From NCBI GenBank assembly GCA_027448785.1, contig DAIDMW010000004.1, positions 1 to 49,921 on the forward strand: 49,921 nt of DNA. The letters run 5' to 3'. This DNA is from Candidatus Colwelliibacteriota bacterium (GTDB lineage Bacteria; Patescibacteriota; Minisyncoccia; UBA6257; Colwellbacteraceae). A program made the translations under genes and the position numbers. The stretch's first letter is position 1, and each line of letters opens with the position of its first letter. The notes beneath the pieces were generated by a model. That model saw only the letters and a program-made list of their open reading frames with translations. It was not told where the DNA came from and did no database searches. Positions 41,299-49,837 of this stretch are shown here, in pieces.

Positions 41299-43068
41299 AT
41301 GTTTGAGGTAGAAAAGAAAAGAATAAAAACACTTTTTAATGAGACTAGGAGTTTTGTAATCCCTGATTTTCAGAGAGGCTTTGCTTGGGGGATTGAAGAA
41401 GTAGATGAGTTCTATGACGATCTTAGAAATGAGACCTTGTTTTTCATAGGCTCTTTTATCTTAAAAGTTACACCTGAGTCGAGAGCTGAAAGAGTTGAGA
41501 TAATCGATGGACAGCAAAGAACGATAACTCTAGCATTATTTTACGCTGCTTTAAGTCATCTCCTGGATCATTCGATTGAACAAGAAAATGTTAAGGATGC
41601 AAGTCTTAATGCTCACGAACTTAGGAAAAGTATCGCCGAAGTTGATCCAGCTCGTCCAACCAATATTTCAAAGTTCAAAATAGATTTCCAAAATGATGCT
41701 ACTAACAAATTATTCGCTGCACTTTTATCTGAGAAAGACTTAGATGAATTACCTGGTAATGAGGATCTTGTGAAAAAAGTTAAAAAAGTCTATGGGAGAA
41801 TTCGTGAGTTGATAGAAGACGATACTAATCTGAGCTATCAGAAACTTATTGACTTAAAGCAAAAGATTGAAGATACAGAAATAATTATTATTACAATTCA
41901 AAAAGACGAACTTGCCTATCAGATTTTTGAGACTGTTAACGCTAGAGGTGTTGATTTAACAGTCGCAGAGTTACTAAAGAATCATCTTTTCAAAACAATC
42001 TCTGATCATGAATTGCTCAAGAAAAAATGGGCAGAGATAACTGATAATTTAAAACAGACTCAAGTTAAGCAGCTTGACCTCTCAACTGGATTAAGGTTTT
42101 ACTGGATATCGAATTTTGAGCACATAACCAAACGGAGACTATATCGCGCCATAAAAGATAAGCTATCGAAAGGGGAGATAACAGAAAATGATCTTCTAGA
42201 AGATATATATGATTTTAGCGTTGATTTAAGCAGGATCTATGATATAGATCAGAATAGATGGGTCGCTCTTTTCAAGAAAACGACTAAAGAGAGAAGGCAG
42301 GCGGCTCGCTGGTTTTTCTACAAAAATGATTCTGTTAGAGTGTTCTCAAAATCGATACAATACTTGCCTATATTTACAGCTCTTCTTAAACAGAGAGAGA
42401 AAGTGGATATAACATCTTCAGCTTTTAGGAAATTAATTCATGCAATGGAAAGTATAAATTTTATATACTTAGAGGTTATGAATTTGCCAGGTAATGTCCT
42501 TGAAAAGAAATATAGCGAATACTCCCGTAAGATTAACCAATCAAAGAACTCAGAAGAACTGACTGGTAATATTACTAAATTGTATAAGGAACTGGTAGGT
42601 ATTATTAAAGGAAAAACCGATAGGCAGCAAGTCCGAGATTATATTGCCAATCTAAGATATAGTAATAAGAAAGACTACAATATTATTATGTTTATTTTTG
42701 CTCGACTTGAATATCTCAAGTCTGATTTCGGAGTTACGATAAATCCGACAAACGTTAGTGCTGAGCATATCTATTCTCAAAGCGGCATTGGCTCTTCCGA
42801 AGAGATTGATTATGAACTTGGGCATTCCATAGGCAATCTCACTATTATGGAGTTCAGTGGCCCAAATGGTAATGGTGGTTTAAATGACGATTCTTTCGAA
42901 AAGAAGCAGGAGACGTATAAGAAAAGTCCTTATGCTATGACAAGAAATTTATGCGATTATTCAAAATGGGGAGAAAAAGAAATAAAAGAAAGGACAAGTC
43001 GATTTGCTGATCTGGTCTGGAGAGTTTGGGGACCAGATCAAGAAATAAAGGAATTCGATATACTCTAG
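41299..43068 (+). CDS. GmrSD-like DUF262/DUF1524 protein (probable phage-defence nuclease)
   Basis: 589 residues. The N-terminal DUF262 domain has VIPDFQRGFAWGIEEVDEF (about 19-37) and VEIIDGQQRTITLALFYAAL (about 67-86), the ParB-like nucleotide-binding motif. A helical middle follows. The C-terminal DUF1524-like domain has SAEHIYSQSG (about 487), SIGNLTIMEF and a late SKWGEKEIKERTSRFADLVWRVW, consistent with an HNH-type nuclease. Proteins of this order form the GmrSD type IV restriction group acting on modified phage DNA; the target here is inferred. It is AT-rich compared with the core genes. TATTAT lies 7 bases before the ATG. Isolated, without a methyltransferase neighbour. Confidence 0.88.
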   Translation: MFEVEKKRIKTLFNETRSFVIPDFQRGFAWGIEEVDEFYDDLRNETLFFIGSFILKVTPESRAERVEIIDGQQRTITLALFYAALSHLLDHSIEQENVKDASLNAHELRKSIAEVDPARPTNISKFKIDFQNDATNKLFAALLSEKDLDELPGNEDLVKKVKKVYGRIRELIEDDTNLSYQKLIDLKQKIEDTEIIIITIQKDELAYQIFETVNARGVDLTVAELLKNHLFKTISDHELLKKKWAEITDNLKQTQVKQLDLSTGLRFYWISNFEHITKRRLYRAIKDKLSKGEITENDLLEDIYDFSVDLSRIYDIDQNRWVALFKKTTKERRQAARWFFYKNDSVRVFSKSIQYLPIFTALLKQREKVDITSSAFRKLIHAMESINFIYLEVMNLPGNVLEKKYSEYSRKINQSKNSEELTGNITKLYKELVGIIKGKTDRQQVRDYIANLRYSNKKDYNIIMFIFARLEYLKSDFGVTINPTNVSAEHIYSQSGIGSSEEIDYELGHSIGNLTIMEFSGPNGNGGLNDDSFEKKQETYKKSPYAMTRNLCDYSKWGEKEIKERTSRFADLVWRVWGPDQEIKEFDIL

Positions 43069-43310
43069 CCTATCGAGGCTGATTAAAAACCTTGGCTAGT
43101 GGCCTCGAGCTGAAATAGTTTTAAACGCAATTTGGAGGGGTAAATAGCCTCGGAATGTAGGAGTAAGACGATCATTACCTATAAAATATACTCGGGCTAC
43201 ATCCGCCGGACGAGCGCTTCGACAAGCTCAGTGCAAACTGCTTCGACAAGCAAAATATTTCGCATTATCATTAATGTAAATTTTTAATTGCGTATCGCTG
43301 TATCAATTAA
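43069..43310. repeat. Gap with CTGAG/TCGAAG-type repeat
   Basis: Contains GCTTCGACAAGC twice (43219-43252), the complement of the CTGAGC...TCGAAG hairpin motif of 28.1 kb, and a TCGAGGC/GCCTCGA inverted repeat just after the DUF262 gene (about 43074-43117). No ORF seen. Confidence 0.6.
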
Positions 43311-43733
43311 ATGGAGCTGCCAATCAAAATTGAAGGAATAATGTATGCCGTCAAAGACGGTGGCGTTAAGTTTTTAATCCTAAAGAGATCCCAGGAAGAC
43401 GGAGATTTTTGGCAGCCGCTAACCGGAACTCTCGAAGAAGGGGAAACTTTAAAAGGATGCCTTTTAAGGGAGTTAAAGGAAGAGACTGGCATCGAGAAAG
43501 TAGTAAAGGTTAGTGATGAGGTTTGGAGGTTTAATTGGCTTAAAGGCAATGATGTTATAACTGAGTTTGTTTTTGGAATAGAACTTTATCCGGGTAGCGA
43601 GATTACGCTCGATCCGAAAGAGCATTCGGATTTTGGATGGTATGACTTTAACGAAGCCGTAGATATGTTGGGTAGGGAAAATAATAAAAAGGCATTTGAA
43701 ATTTTCTATAATAAATTGCAGGTGAAGTTGTAA
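43311..43733 (+). CDS. Nudix hydrolase, NudB-like
   Basis: A 140-residue pyrophosphohydrolase. The Nudix box is perfect: GTLEEGETLKGCLLRELKEE then TGI (about 40-62). The start MELPIKIEGIMYAVKDGGVKF and the tail HSDFGWYDFNEAVDML resemble dihydroneopterin-triphosphate/dATP pyrophosphatases (NudB). Substrate is inferred only by resemblance. It lies in the accessory island and is followed 21 bases later by a nucleotidyltransferase-fold gene. Confidence 0.9.
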   Translation: MELPIKIEGIMYAVKDGGVKFLILKRSQEDGDFWQPLTGTLEEGETLKGCLLRELKEETGIEKVVKVSDEVWRFNWLKGNDVITEFVFGIELYPGSEITLDPKEHSDFGWYDFNEAVDMLGRENNKKAFEIFYNKLQVKL

Positions 43734-43754
43734 TTATAAGCATACGTAAACCTT

Positions 43755-44156
43755 ATGGATATTTTTACTCAGATAAAGAGACTTAATTTTCCGCTCGATC
43801 AATACGTAGTTTTCGGAGGCGCTGCAATCGCGGCAAGAGGCATACGCGAGACTAACGACGCCGATATTCTAGTAACTAAGGAATTGCTCGATAAATGCGC
43901 TCAAGATGGACAATGGAAAATTCATCCGCGTTTGGACCCAAACGAACCAGCGGGGCTTGATAACGGAATTATTGAAATTTACCCAACGATTGGAGGCGGA
44001 TTCTCGACAAACTTCAAAGAACTGCGGGCGAATGCCGATATGATAGATGGCATTCCTTTCTGCAGCTTAGAGGACGTTATTCGAATCAAGGAAGTATATG
44101 GGCGGGAAAAAGACTTAAAGGATGTTGAGCTTATAAGACGGTATCTTATAAGCTAA
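43755..44156 (+). CDS. Nucleotidyltransferase-fold protein
   Basis: 133 residues. The motif VVFGGAAIAARGIRETNDADILV (about 18-40) matches the GG...G.R.T.D.D pattern of the nucleotidyltransferase superfamily (AbiEii/MNT-like and DUF6036-like), and the end SLEDVIRIKEVYGREKDLKDVELIRRYL matches the usual C-terminal helix. It may be an antitoxin-like or tRNA-modifying enzyme; there is no obvious HEPN partner immediately adjacent, though HEPN-like genes follow within 0.2 and 0.9 kb. Confidence 0.75.
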   Translation: MDIFTQIKRLNFPLDQYVVFGGAAIAARGIRETNDADILVTKELLDKCAQDGQWKIHPRLDPNEPAGLDNGIIEIYPTIGGGFSTNFKELRANADMIDGIPFCSLEDVIRIKEVYGREKDLKDVELIRRYLIS

Positions 44157-44293
44157 AATGTCCTTTTCGTCCTATTTGGTGGCCAGACCGGGACGGGTTG
44201 TCTCCAATCTTTATTGGATGTTTAATTATGTTGGGTTAGATAAGTTACCGAATTTTAGAATTTATTATCATTACTAAAATTTATTTAAAAGCC

Positions 44294-44926
44294 ATGCCTA
44301 AAGTTAACAGGGTATATGAGTGGATACAATTTTACGGAAGTTATCTGGCAATCGCTTATTTGGGATGTCAAGAACTTGAAGATAAAAAATATAAAACTCC
44401 GGATAATAAGGAATACGAAATAGAGGATCTTATAATTCCGGTTTATTTTAATCTTAAGCATGGAATAGAAATTTATATAAAAACCCTCCACTTAGTTTTG
44501 GATGATAAGTATGACCAAGGTCATGATATTAAAATATTGTTTAGCAAATTAAAAACAAAGATCGACAATAATAAACCCAATATTAAAGAAACTACTGCTC
44601 CAAATAACTATATTGTGACAAAGGATGATGTTGAAAAATTTCCTGAATATTTAAATGAGATAGAAGATAGTATTAATTACTTCTACGAAGTTGGATTATT
44701 ACAAAAGAAAATAAAGGATAACTTTCTTATTTACGACGAAATGAACGATATATTCCGTTATCCAGAGAATAAAGCAACAATAGATATAGAGTGGCCAGCG
44801 ATTTTGAAAAGATTTAATAGTCAAGATATTTTAGAAATTAAAGAGCAGGTAAAAAATCTGTGGGCATTATGCAACATAACTGGGTATATATTATCAGTGT
44901 GCTCACAAAATAGTATTACTATTTAG
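44294..44926 (+). CDS. Hypothetical helical protein, possible HEPN-like
   Basis: 210 residues, strongly AT-rich DNA, rich in Lys, Ile, Asn and Asp, all-helical appearance. The stretch VYFNLKHGIEIYIKTLHLVL then DDKYDQGHDIKILFSKLK (about 53-90) resembles the paired helices of HEPN and AbiV-type proteins (a G.E...K...L...H.l..L pattern), but no clear R-x4-6-H pair is seen. It is followed by a clearer HEPN protein. Function unknown; I assign the fold only tentatively. Confidence 0.5.
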   Translation: MPKVNRVYEWIQFYGSYLAIAYLGCQELEDKKYKTPDNKEYEIEDLIIPVYFNLKHGIEIYIKTLHLVLDDKYDQGHDIKILFSKLKTKIDNNKPNIKETTAPNNYIVTKDDVEKFPEYLNEIEDSINYFYEVGLLQKKIKDNFLIYDEMNDIFRYPENKATIDIEWPAILKRFNSQDILEIKEQVKNLWALCNITGYILSVCSQNSITI

Positions 44927-44994
44927 TTTTTTTTCAAAAGCTGCTGCGTTATAAAATCTACACTCTTAAGAACCTGAACATTTCTATAATCCTT

Positions 44995-46011
44995 ATGCCA
45001 ATAGACTTTAATAAACTTAAGCACATCGATCTACTTAGAGACGAAATGTATAAATCGATTTTATTATTGTTCCCAGTAGAATTAAGTAACACAACCGACT
45101 TGTCGCTACTAATGATTAGTGATAGCGGTATAGAAATAGCTAATCCTAGTGCAGAAGAAAAAAGTACAATTACCTCTCTTGAAAGTTATTTAACAGATTC
45201 CAGTGAGCTACCGGTTAAACCTTTCCTTTTTATTCTTAATAAACTTTCCTCTCCTGAAAAACCTAGTGTTGGCTTAAAGCTTTTCGAAAGGTCTCGAATA
45301 CTTCGCATCGCGATAAGTATTTTAACAAGTAAAGCTTGCTTTGAGAGGGCTATGTTTCATTACAACGATACGCTTAAACCGCCATCATATTATAAACCGC
45401 TTGTAATTGATAATAATATAGCTGAAAGTACATATTTTGATAAACCTGCAGTAATTTCAATAAAAGACAATCTCGATTCTTTAAAGCTAATTTACAACAG
45501 ACTCACAAGCCTAAAATTATGGGGATATAACCATTCTTTTTCTAAACTTTCTAATGCGGTAAAGTTCTACGAACTTTTTATTAATAAAGACGAGTGGATT
45601 CTCCAAAAGATCGTCTTTGCAATTTCTATATTAGAAAGTGTGTTTAGCGACTCAAAGACAGAAATCGCGGAAAAAATAGCAGTTCGTACCACATATTTCT
45701 TATTTCCTAACGACGTAGACGCACGCCATAAAATTTATAATTTATTAAAGACCACTTATGATTGTAGAAGTCAATTTTTACATGGCTCAAACGTAGATAT
45801 TCCGAAGATAGAAAAAAAATTAAGCAGTATAAAAGATGCTAAATATAGTTTTTACTTTGATCTGCCAGACGAACTTCTTAGTATTATATCTCAAGTATTA
45901 CTAAAGATTATTTCTGAAGAATCGTACTATGAATTCTTTTCAAAAGAATTAACATCTGAAGAGGAATCTGATTTTTATAATCAACTAGTCCTCGGTAAAA
46001 ATGATAAATAA
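44995..46011 (+). CDS. HEPN-domain protein (ApeA-like C-terminus), putative defence RNase
   Basis: 338 residues, AT-rich DNA. The C-terminal part (about 200-330) has FAISILESVFSDSKTEIAEK, an IAVRTTYFLFP helix and YDCRSQFLHGSN, in which RSQFLH (about 258-263) is the R-x4-H catalytic pair of HEPN ribonucleases; this layout resembles the ApeA-like HEPN family. The N-terminal 200 residues are not recognised and could be a sensor. The role in abortive infection is inferred from the family and from the GmrSD-like neighbour. Confidence 0.7.
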   Translation: MPIDFNKLKHIDLLRDEMYKSILLLFPVELSNTTDLSLLMISDSGIEIANPSAEEKSTITSLESYLTDSSELPVKPFLFILNKLSSPEKPSVGLKLFERSRILRIAISILTSKACFERAMFHYNDTLKPPSYYKPLVIDNNIAESTYFDKPAVISIKDNLDSLKLIYNRLTSLKLWGYNHSFSKLSNAVKFYELFINKDEWILQKIVFAISILESVFSDSKTEIAEKIAVRTTYFLFPNDVDARHKIYNLLKTTYDCRSQFLHGSNVDIPKIEKKLSSIKDAKYSFYFDLPDELLSIISQVLLKIISEESYYEFFSKELTSEEESDFYNQLVLGKNDK

Positions 46012-46057
46012 CAAATTAAGGAATTATATATAATCTATACTTAAAACATATAAAAAC

Positions 46058-46369
46058 ATGAAGAAATGCCCATATTGCGCAGAAGAAATACAAGGTGATG
46101 CTATTTTCTGCAAACATTGCAGAAAAAGCCTAAATAATTCCACATCTTCAGACGAAGGAGAGAAAAATTGGCTTGTGGCTCTGCTTCTATCCATCTTTCT
46201 TGGTGGCCTAGGTGTAGATAGATTTTATCTAGGAAAAATAGATACCGGCATACTAAAACTGATAACTTTCGGTGGATTTGGGATATGGTGGCTTATTGAC
46301 GTCATTTTAATCGCGACGGACAGCATGCGCGATAGTGGGGGTAGAAGACTAAAACATACAGAGGCTTAG
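46058..46369 (+). CDS. Zinc-ribbon plus TM2-domain membrane protein
   Basis: 103 residues. A zinc ribbon KKCPYCAEEIQGDAIFCKHC (Cys 4, 7, 18, 21) is followed by a charged linker and a TM2 domain: two membrane helices (about 40-57 and 68-88) with the signature LGGLGVDRFYLGK between them. TM2 proteins occur widely in bacteria without a firmly known function. It is the last gene of the AT-rich island. Confidence 0.88.
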   Translation: MKKCPYCAEEIQGDAIFCKHCRKSLNNSTSSDEGEKNWLVALLLSIFLGGLGVDRFYLGKIDTGILKLITFGGFGIWWLIDVILIATDSMRDSGGRRLKHTEA

Positions 46370-46476
46370 CTTTTAGAGTTGAGTTTTAAAGAGTTTTCTT
46401 TTGGAATTATAAATATATTTGAATTCCAACGGCGTCCCAAGTTTGCAGGGCGACGTATTAATTGAGCTGGTTGTCA

Positions 46477-47265
46477 TTAATCGGTTGAAAAAAGCGATAA
46501 TGTAACGGTGCAAGGGCATTCTGACGGTGCGTCTTTGGGGCGGTTTTGGTAGTCTATCCTAAAGCCGGTAATAATCACTTTTCCATTTTTTCTATATCCC
46601 GTTTGTCCGCCCACATGTCCTCCGGCCGCCAAGTCGTTAGCAATACTCCAACCTAAAGCCTTCAATTTTTGGTCGTAATAATTGCTGAAAGGCGTAATAA
46701 CGCTCCCGGGATTCATTCCGGCGGATAATGGAAGCGAAGAAATGCTGGCGCCTGAGTAGTTGGTAGTTCCGATAAGAAAGCTTTCCACGCCGGAAGCGTT
46801 CCACTGTGCTTTGTTATAAAGAGGATAAAGATCCGAAGACAGCCTTGGATGGGTGATGATAAATTCCTTACTTTCAGAGGAAATCGGATTTGTAACCGGC
46901 ACGGATTTGTAGGCGCTAATTCCCAAAACGTAAGTTCCATTCGGATACATTGTAGATATTGTCCAGGTGACCGAACCGGTATTTGAAAGATTGGTAAAAA
47001 TAATCGGATCAAACTCTTGACCCTCCTGTTGAAGCGGAGGAGGAGGAATCCGCCGAATGGTTATAGAAATCTTATCAACGGCTGGGATGTCTTTGGTTTT
47101 CCAGGAAATAACGTGCTTCTCGCCCGGTTGCCAGTTTTCGCCGCCAATTGGCGAAGTTATAACTATTTCCGGGGAGATTAATTTAGCGGGTGGCCGCCAA
47201 TATACAAAAGCGATTACGGCGACACCGAGAGATAGAGCAAAAACCAATAACCAGACCGGTTTCAC
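46477..47265 (-). CDS. Membrane-anchored extracytoplasmic protein with Kre9/KNH-like Ig domain
   Basis: 262 residues starting at GTG 47265 (TACAAT lies 6 bases upstream). One N-terminal membrane helix (about 5-23), then an Ig-like domain of the Kre9/KNH type (EIVITSPIGGENWQPGEKHV then ISW, about 34-55; YVLGISAYKS). The C-terminal domain (about 150-260; FSNYYDQKLKALGWSIAND) is unrecognised. Its C-terminal 77 coding bases are duplicated exactly at the window's right end. Confidence 0.75.
   Translation of the reverse strand: MKPVWLLVFALSLGVAVIAFVYWRPPAKLISPEIVITSPIGGENWQPGEKHVISWKTKDIPAVDKISITIRRIPPPPLQQEGQEFDPIIFTNLSNTGSVTWTISTMYPNGTYVLGISAYKSVPVTNPISSESKEFIITHPRLSSDLYPLYNKAQWNASGVESFLIGTTNYSGASISSLPLSAGMNPGSVITPFSNYYDQKLKALGWSIANDLAAGGHVGGQTGYRKNGKVIITGFRIDYQNRPKDAPSECPCTVTLSLFSTD
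46503..46579. repeat. 77-bp exact repeat, internal copy
   Basis: Identical to 49845-49921. It encodes the residues from about VIITGFRIDYQNRPKDAPSE to CPCTV of the minus-strand gene. Confidence 0.95.
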
Positions 47266-47382
47266 ACTATTATTGTACTTTTAAAAAACAAAACCGTTAA
47301 TCCTCAATACTGACTCCCTCAATAATATTTTGATCTTTTTGCTGATAGGAAAAGAGATTTTATTTCATGTTATACTTCCCGT

Positions 47383-47652
47383 ATGGCTGGTAAAAGAATC
47401 CCTGCCGGCGTGGTTCACGAGCTGCCGCCGGATTTGCGCAAGGCCCTAATGTCCGATCCAGCAGCCCTGGAAAAATGGGAGGATATAACGCCTTTGGCGC
47501 GCAACGAATGGATTTGTTGGACGATCTCCGTTAAAAAGGCGGAAACCAGGGATCAACATGTCGCAAGAGTACTCTCCGAGCTTAAGGATGGGATTCGAAG
47601 ACCATGTTGCTGGCCGGGCTGCCAACATCGCGAAAATAAATCTAAATCATAA
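47383..47652 (+). CDS. YdeI/OmpD-associated family protein
   Basis: 89 residues. ELPPDLRKALMSDPAALEKW (about 13-32), ITPLARNEWICWTISVKKAE and the C-terminal RRPCCWPGCQHR with its Cys/His cluster match the YdeI-type domain found in bacteriocin-protection and OmdA-like proteins. Only the core domain is present. TGT-TATACT (an extended -10) lies 6 bases before the ATG, predicting a leaderless mRNA. The next gene starts 2 bases after its stop. Confidence 0.8.
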   Translation: MAGKRIPAGVVHELPPDLRKALMSDPAALEKWEDITPLARNEWICWTISVKKAETRDQHVARVLSELKDGIRRPCCWPGCQHRENKSKS

Positions 47653-47653
47653 A

Positions 47654-47917
47654 ATGGCTGATAGAAAATACTGGTTCAGAAAAAGAAAATACGGTGCGGG
47701 GCTTACTCCGGCCACTTGGCAGGGATGGCTTTTATTAATAGTGTTTGTCCTGCTTTTTCTTTCCATCCCGCATTTAAGCGGAAATCTGAATTATGCGAGC
47801 AATAGAACAAAAATCATTGCGGAACTTGTTATATTAGTAGCGGTTTTTGTCACGGCCGTTTATTGGAAAGGAGAGAAGCCTATCCGGTGGCGTTGGGGCA
47901 AGAAAACGTCTGAATAA
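47654..47917 (+). CDS. Small membrane protein (WFRKRKYG...PATWQGW type)
   Basis: The track ORF begins at 47558 inside the previous gene; I start at ATG 47654 (MADRKYWFRKRKYGAGLTPA), giving 87 residues. A conserved-looking N-terminus ending TWQGW precedes one membrane helix (about 24-39) and a second (about 52-69), with a basic tail. Function unknown. It is co-transcribed with the YdeI-like gene. Confidence 0.7.
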   Translation: MADRKYWFRKRKYGAGLTPATWQGWLLLIVFVLLFLSIPHLSGNLNYASNRTKIIAELVILVAVFVTAVYWKGEKPIRWRWGKKTSE

Positions 47918-47941
47918 ATGGTTGGTGTCTTGAAAACAAAG

Positions 47942-47971
47942 TAGGCCGCTACAACTTTAGGTAGCGGCCTA
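47942..47971. terminator. Hairpin between converging small genes
   Basis: A perfect 11-bp stem TAGGCCGCTAC/GTAGCGGCCTA with an 8-nt loop. The U-tract is poor on both strands, so the terminator assignment is moderate. Confidence 0.6.
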
Positions 47972-48020
47972 AAAGGCTGGCGAAAAATTTTCATCCCAGC
48001 CGGCTTAAAAACACACTTTT

Positions 48021-48233
48021 CTAGTCTTTCCCTCTGAGCATCCTTCGCCAGGCGTCCGTGTTTTGAAACCACGGACAGAGAGAAGTGCCTAGCGCGCCGA
48101 GTACCAGCAAAACCAGTGCGGCCCACCACGGGTTGGCCAGCGTTGGATTTTGAATGAGATAAACGGCATAGTAGGCGAAGAAATACCAGATAATCAGATC
48201 GACAATCGATAAAACCACATCTTTTGCTTTCAT
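48021..48233 (-). CDS. Small two-helix membrane protein
   Basis: 70 residues with helices at about 8-27 and 36-53 and a C-terminal CPWFQNTDAWRRMLRGKD tail. Family not recognised. On the minus strand TATTCT lies 7 bases before its ATG. It is divergent from the deoxyribosyltransferase-like gene. Confidence 0.6.
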   Translation of the reverse strand: MKAKDVVLSIVDLIIWYFFAYYAVYLIQNPTLANPWWAALVLLVLGALGTSLCPWFQNTDAWRRMLRGKD

Positions 48234-48361
48234 ATGGATAAGAATATTGATTTTCGACCTTTAAACTCCGGTTATGCATTAATTTTAGACCATTTTAAAG
48301 ATCGCGGGAAAGCGCAAGCTGTTCATTATGGACGAGCGCCTTAACCTGCTATAATTTCCGC

Positions 48362-48769
48362 ATGACTATCACTATCTGCGGATCGATTAAGTTCTATGAC
48401 GAAATGCTCGAGGCTAAAAGTAAGCTGGAAGCAGCTGGACACGATGTGCTTATGCCGATAAAGGCCGAAGGAGTCGATTATTGGTCGGAGGATAACACTT
48501 CCAGGGTGGAAGCCAAGAAAAAATTCGGGTTTATATCGGAGCATATGGATAAGATCGATAAATCCGACGCTATCTTGGTGGTAAACATCACGAAAGGCGA
48601 TGTGGAGAATTACATCGGCGCGAACACCTTTTTGGAAATGGGTTTTGCCTATTACCGCAATAAGACAGTATATCTTTTAAACGGAATTCCCAACCAGAAA
48701 TACATCGACGACGAGATATCGACCATAGAGCCGATAATCATAAACGGCGATCTAAGCAGGGTCGTATAA
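48362..48769 (+). CDS. Nucleoside 2-deoxyribosyltransferase-like protein
   Basis: 135 residues. ITICGSIKFYDEMLEAKSKL (about 3-22), DKSDAILVVNITKGDVENYIG (about 66-86) and NTFLEMGFAYYRNKTVYLLN (about 88-107) fit the nucleoside deoxyribosyltransferase/DNPH1-like fold, with the Glu of FLEMG as the likely nucleophile. These enzymes cleave or exchange bases on (deoxy)nucleosides or nucleotides. TGC-TATAAT lies 6 bases before the ATG (leaderless). It heads a unit with a Nudix and a methyltransferase gene. Confidence 0.82.
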   Translation: MTITICGSIKFYDEMLEAKSKLEAAGHDVLMPIKAEGVDYWSEDNTSRVEAKKKFGFISEHMDKIDKSDAILVVNITKGDVENYIGANTFLEMGFAYYRNKTVYLLNGIPNQKYIDDEISTIEPIIINGDLSRVV

Positions 48770-48773
48770 ACAA

Positions 48774-49238
48774 ATGGCGGTATGCGATCATAAGAGCGTT
48801 GGTGTGCTTGTTTGGAAAGACGGCAAGCTGCTATTAATCGAGCGGCGCAAGCCGCCTTACGGTTTCGCCCCGCCAGCCGGACACGTTGACGATCACGGTT
48901 CTTTTGAAAACGCCGCGAAAGACGAGCTGAAAGAAGAGGTTGGTCTCGACGCCGTCAAATTAGAATTGCTAGCCGAAGGGAGAAAAAACAACCGTTGCCG
49001 ACGCGAAGGAGGTGATTGGCATTACTGGCGCATTTTTAATGCTAAAGCTCAGGGAGAAGTAAAAGCCAGCGAGGAGGAGACAAAGAAATTCGGTTGGTAC
49101 AGCGAGGAACAGTTAAAGGATCTTGCCGGTAAGACGGAAATATTTTTGAAAGGAGAGGTGTCCGACAGCGAATGGGAATCATCTCCGGGTTTGGAGCCGG
49201 TATGGAAAGATTGGCTATCGGAGCTTAAAATCATTTGA
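48774..49238 (+). CDS. Nudix hydrolase
   Basis: 154 residues. The Nudix box is GHVDDHGSFENAAKDELKEE then VGL (about 36-58); the catalytic EL.EE.GL half is intact, while the first Glu is Gly and the Arg is Asp. The substrate cannot be told from the sequence. It starts 4 bases after the deoxyribosyltransferase-like gene, suggesting a joint role in cleaning or salvaging nucleotides. Confidence 0.85.
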   Translation: MAVCDHKSVGVLVWKDGKLLLIERRKPPYGFAPPAGHVDDHGSFENAAKDELKEEVGLDAVKLELLAEGRKNNRCRREGGDWHYWRIFNAKAQGEVKASEEETKKFGWYSEEQLKDLAGKTEIFLKGEVSDSEWESSPGLEPVWKDWLSELKII

Positions 49239-49243
49239 CCGCC

Positions 49244-49837
49244 ATGGACCGGAAAACCATAGATACCTACAATCGATTCGCGAAGGAGTACGACGAAGAG
49301 ACTGTTGATTTTTGGGATAAATTTCCGCGGACGATTATCGATAAGTTTATCGACCTAACTAAAGGCAAGGTTTTGGATGTCGGCAGCGGCCCGGGTCGGG
49401 ACGGATTGATACTCCAGCACGCCGGCTTGGATGTAACTTGCCTAGACGCCTCTCAGGAAATGGTGAGAATATCTTCGGAGCGCGGCCTGAAGTCGGTTCT
49501 CGGCGATTTTAACAGTCTTCCTTTTGAAGATCTGTCTTTCGATGGAATTTGGTCATACACCTCGCTTCTACACGTTCCGAAGAGTGAAATAAACAAACCC
49601 TTGGCGGAGATAGCGAGAATTTTAAAGCCAAACGGTACATTCGGTCTGGGTCTTATCGAGGGAGAGGGGGAGTCATACCGCGAGAGTTCAGGCGTGGGAA
49701 GCCCAAGGTGGTTTTCATTCTATACGAAAGAGGAAGTAGAAAGCCTTTTGTGGCAGAATGGCTTTAAGATAGTTTACTTCGAGGAGTTCAAACCAAATAC
49801 GAAAAATTACTTCAATTTTATTGCGAAGAAAAAGTAA
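49244..49837 (+). CDS. Class I SAM-dependent methyltransferase
   Basis: About 197 residues; I start at ATG 49244 (MDRKTIDTYNRFAKEYD) instead of the track's TTG at 49235. SAM motif I is VLDVGSGPGRDGLIL (about 45-59), motif II has VTCLDAS, motif III has LPFEDLSFDGIWSYTSLLHV and motif post-III ILKPNGTFGLGL. It belongs to the Methyltransf_11/25 small-molecule type; substrate unknown. Third gene of the nucleotide-related unit. Confidence 0.9.
   Translation: MDRKTIDTYNRFAKEYDEETVDFWDKFPRTIIDKFIDLTKGKVLDVGSGPGRDGLILQHAGLDVTCLDASQEMVRISSERGLKSVLGDFNSLPFEDLSFDGIWSYTSLLHVPKSEINKPLAEIARILKPNGTFGLGLIEGEGESYRESSGVGSPRWFSFYTKEEVESLLWQNGFKIVYFEEFKPNTKNYFNFIAKKK

Noticed and set aside
41027-46400. Integrated element with attachment sites at tRNA-Gln
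   Set aside because: I found no repeat of the tRNA 3' end downstream and no integrase, so a site-specific integration is not supported.
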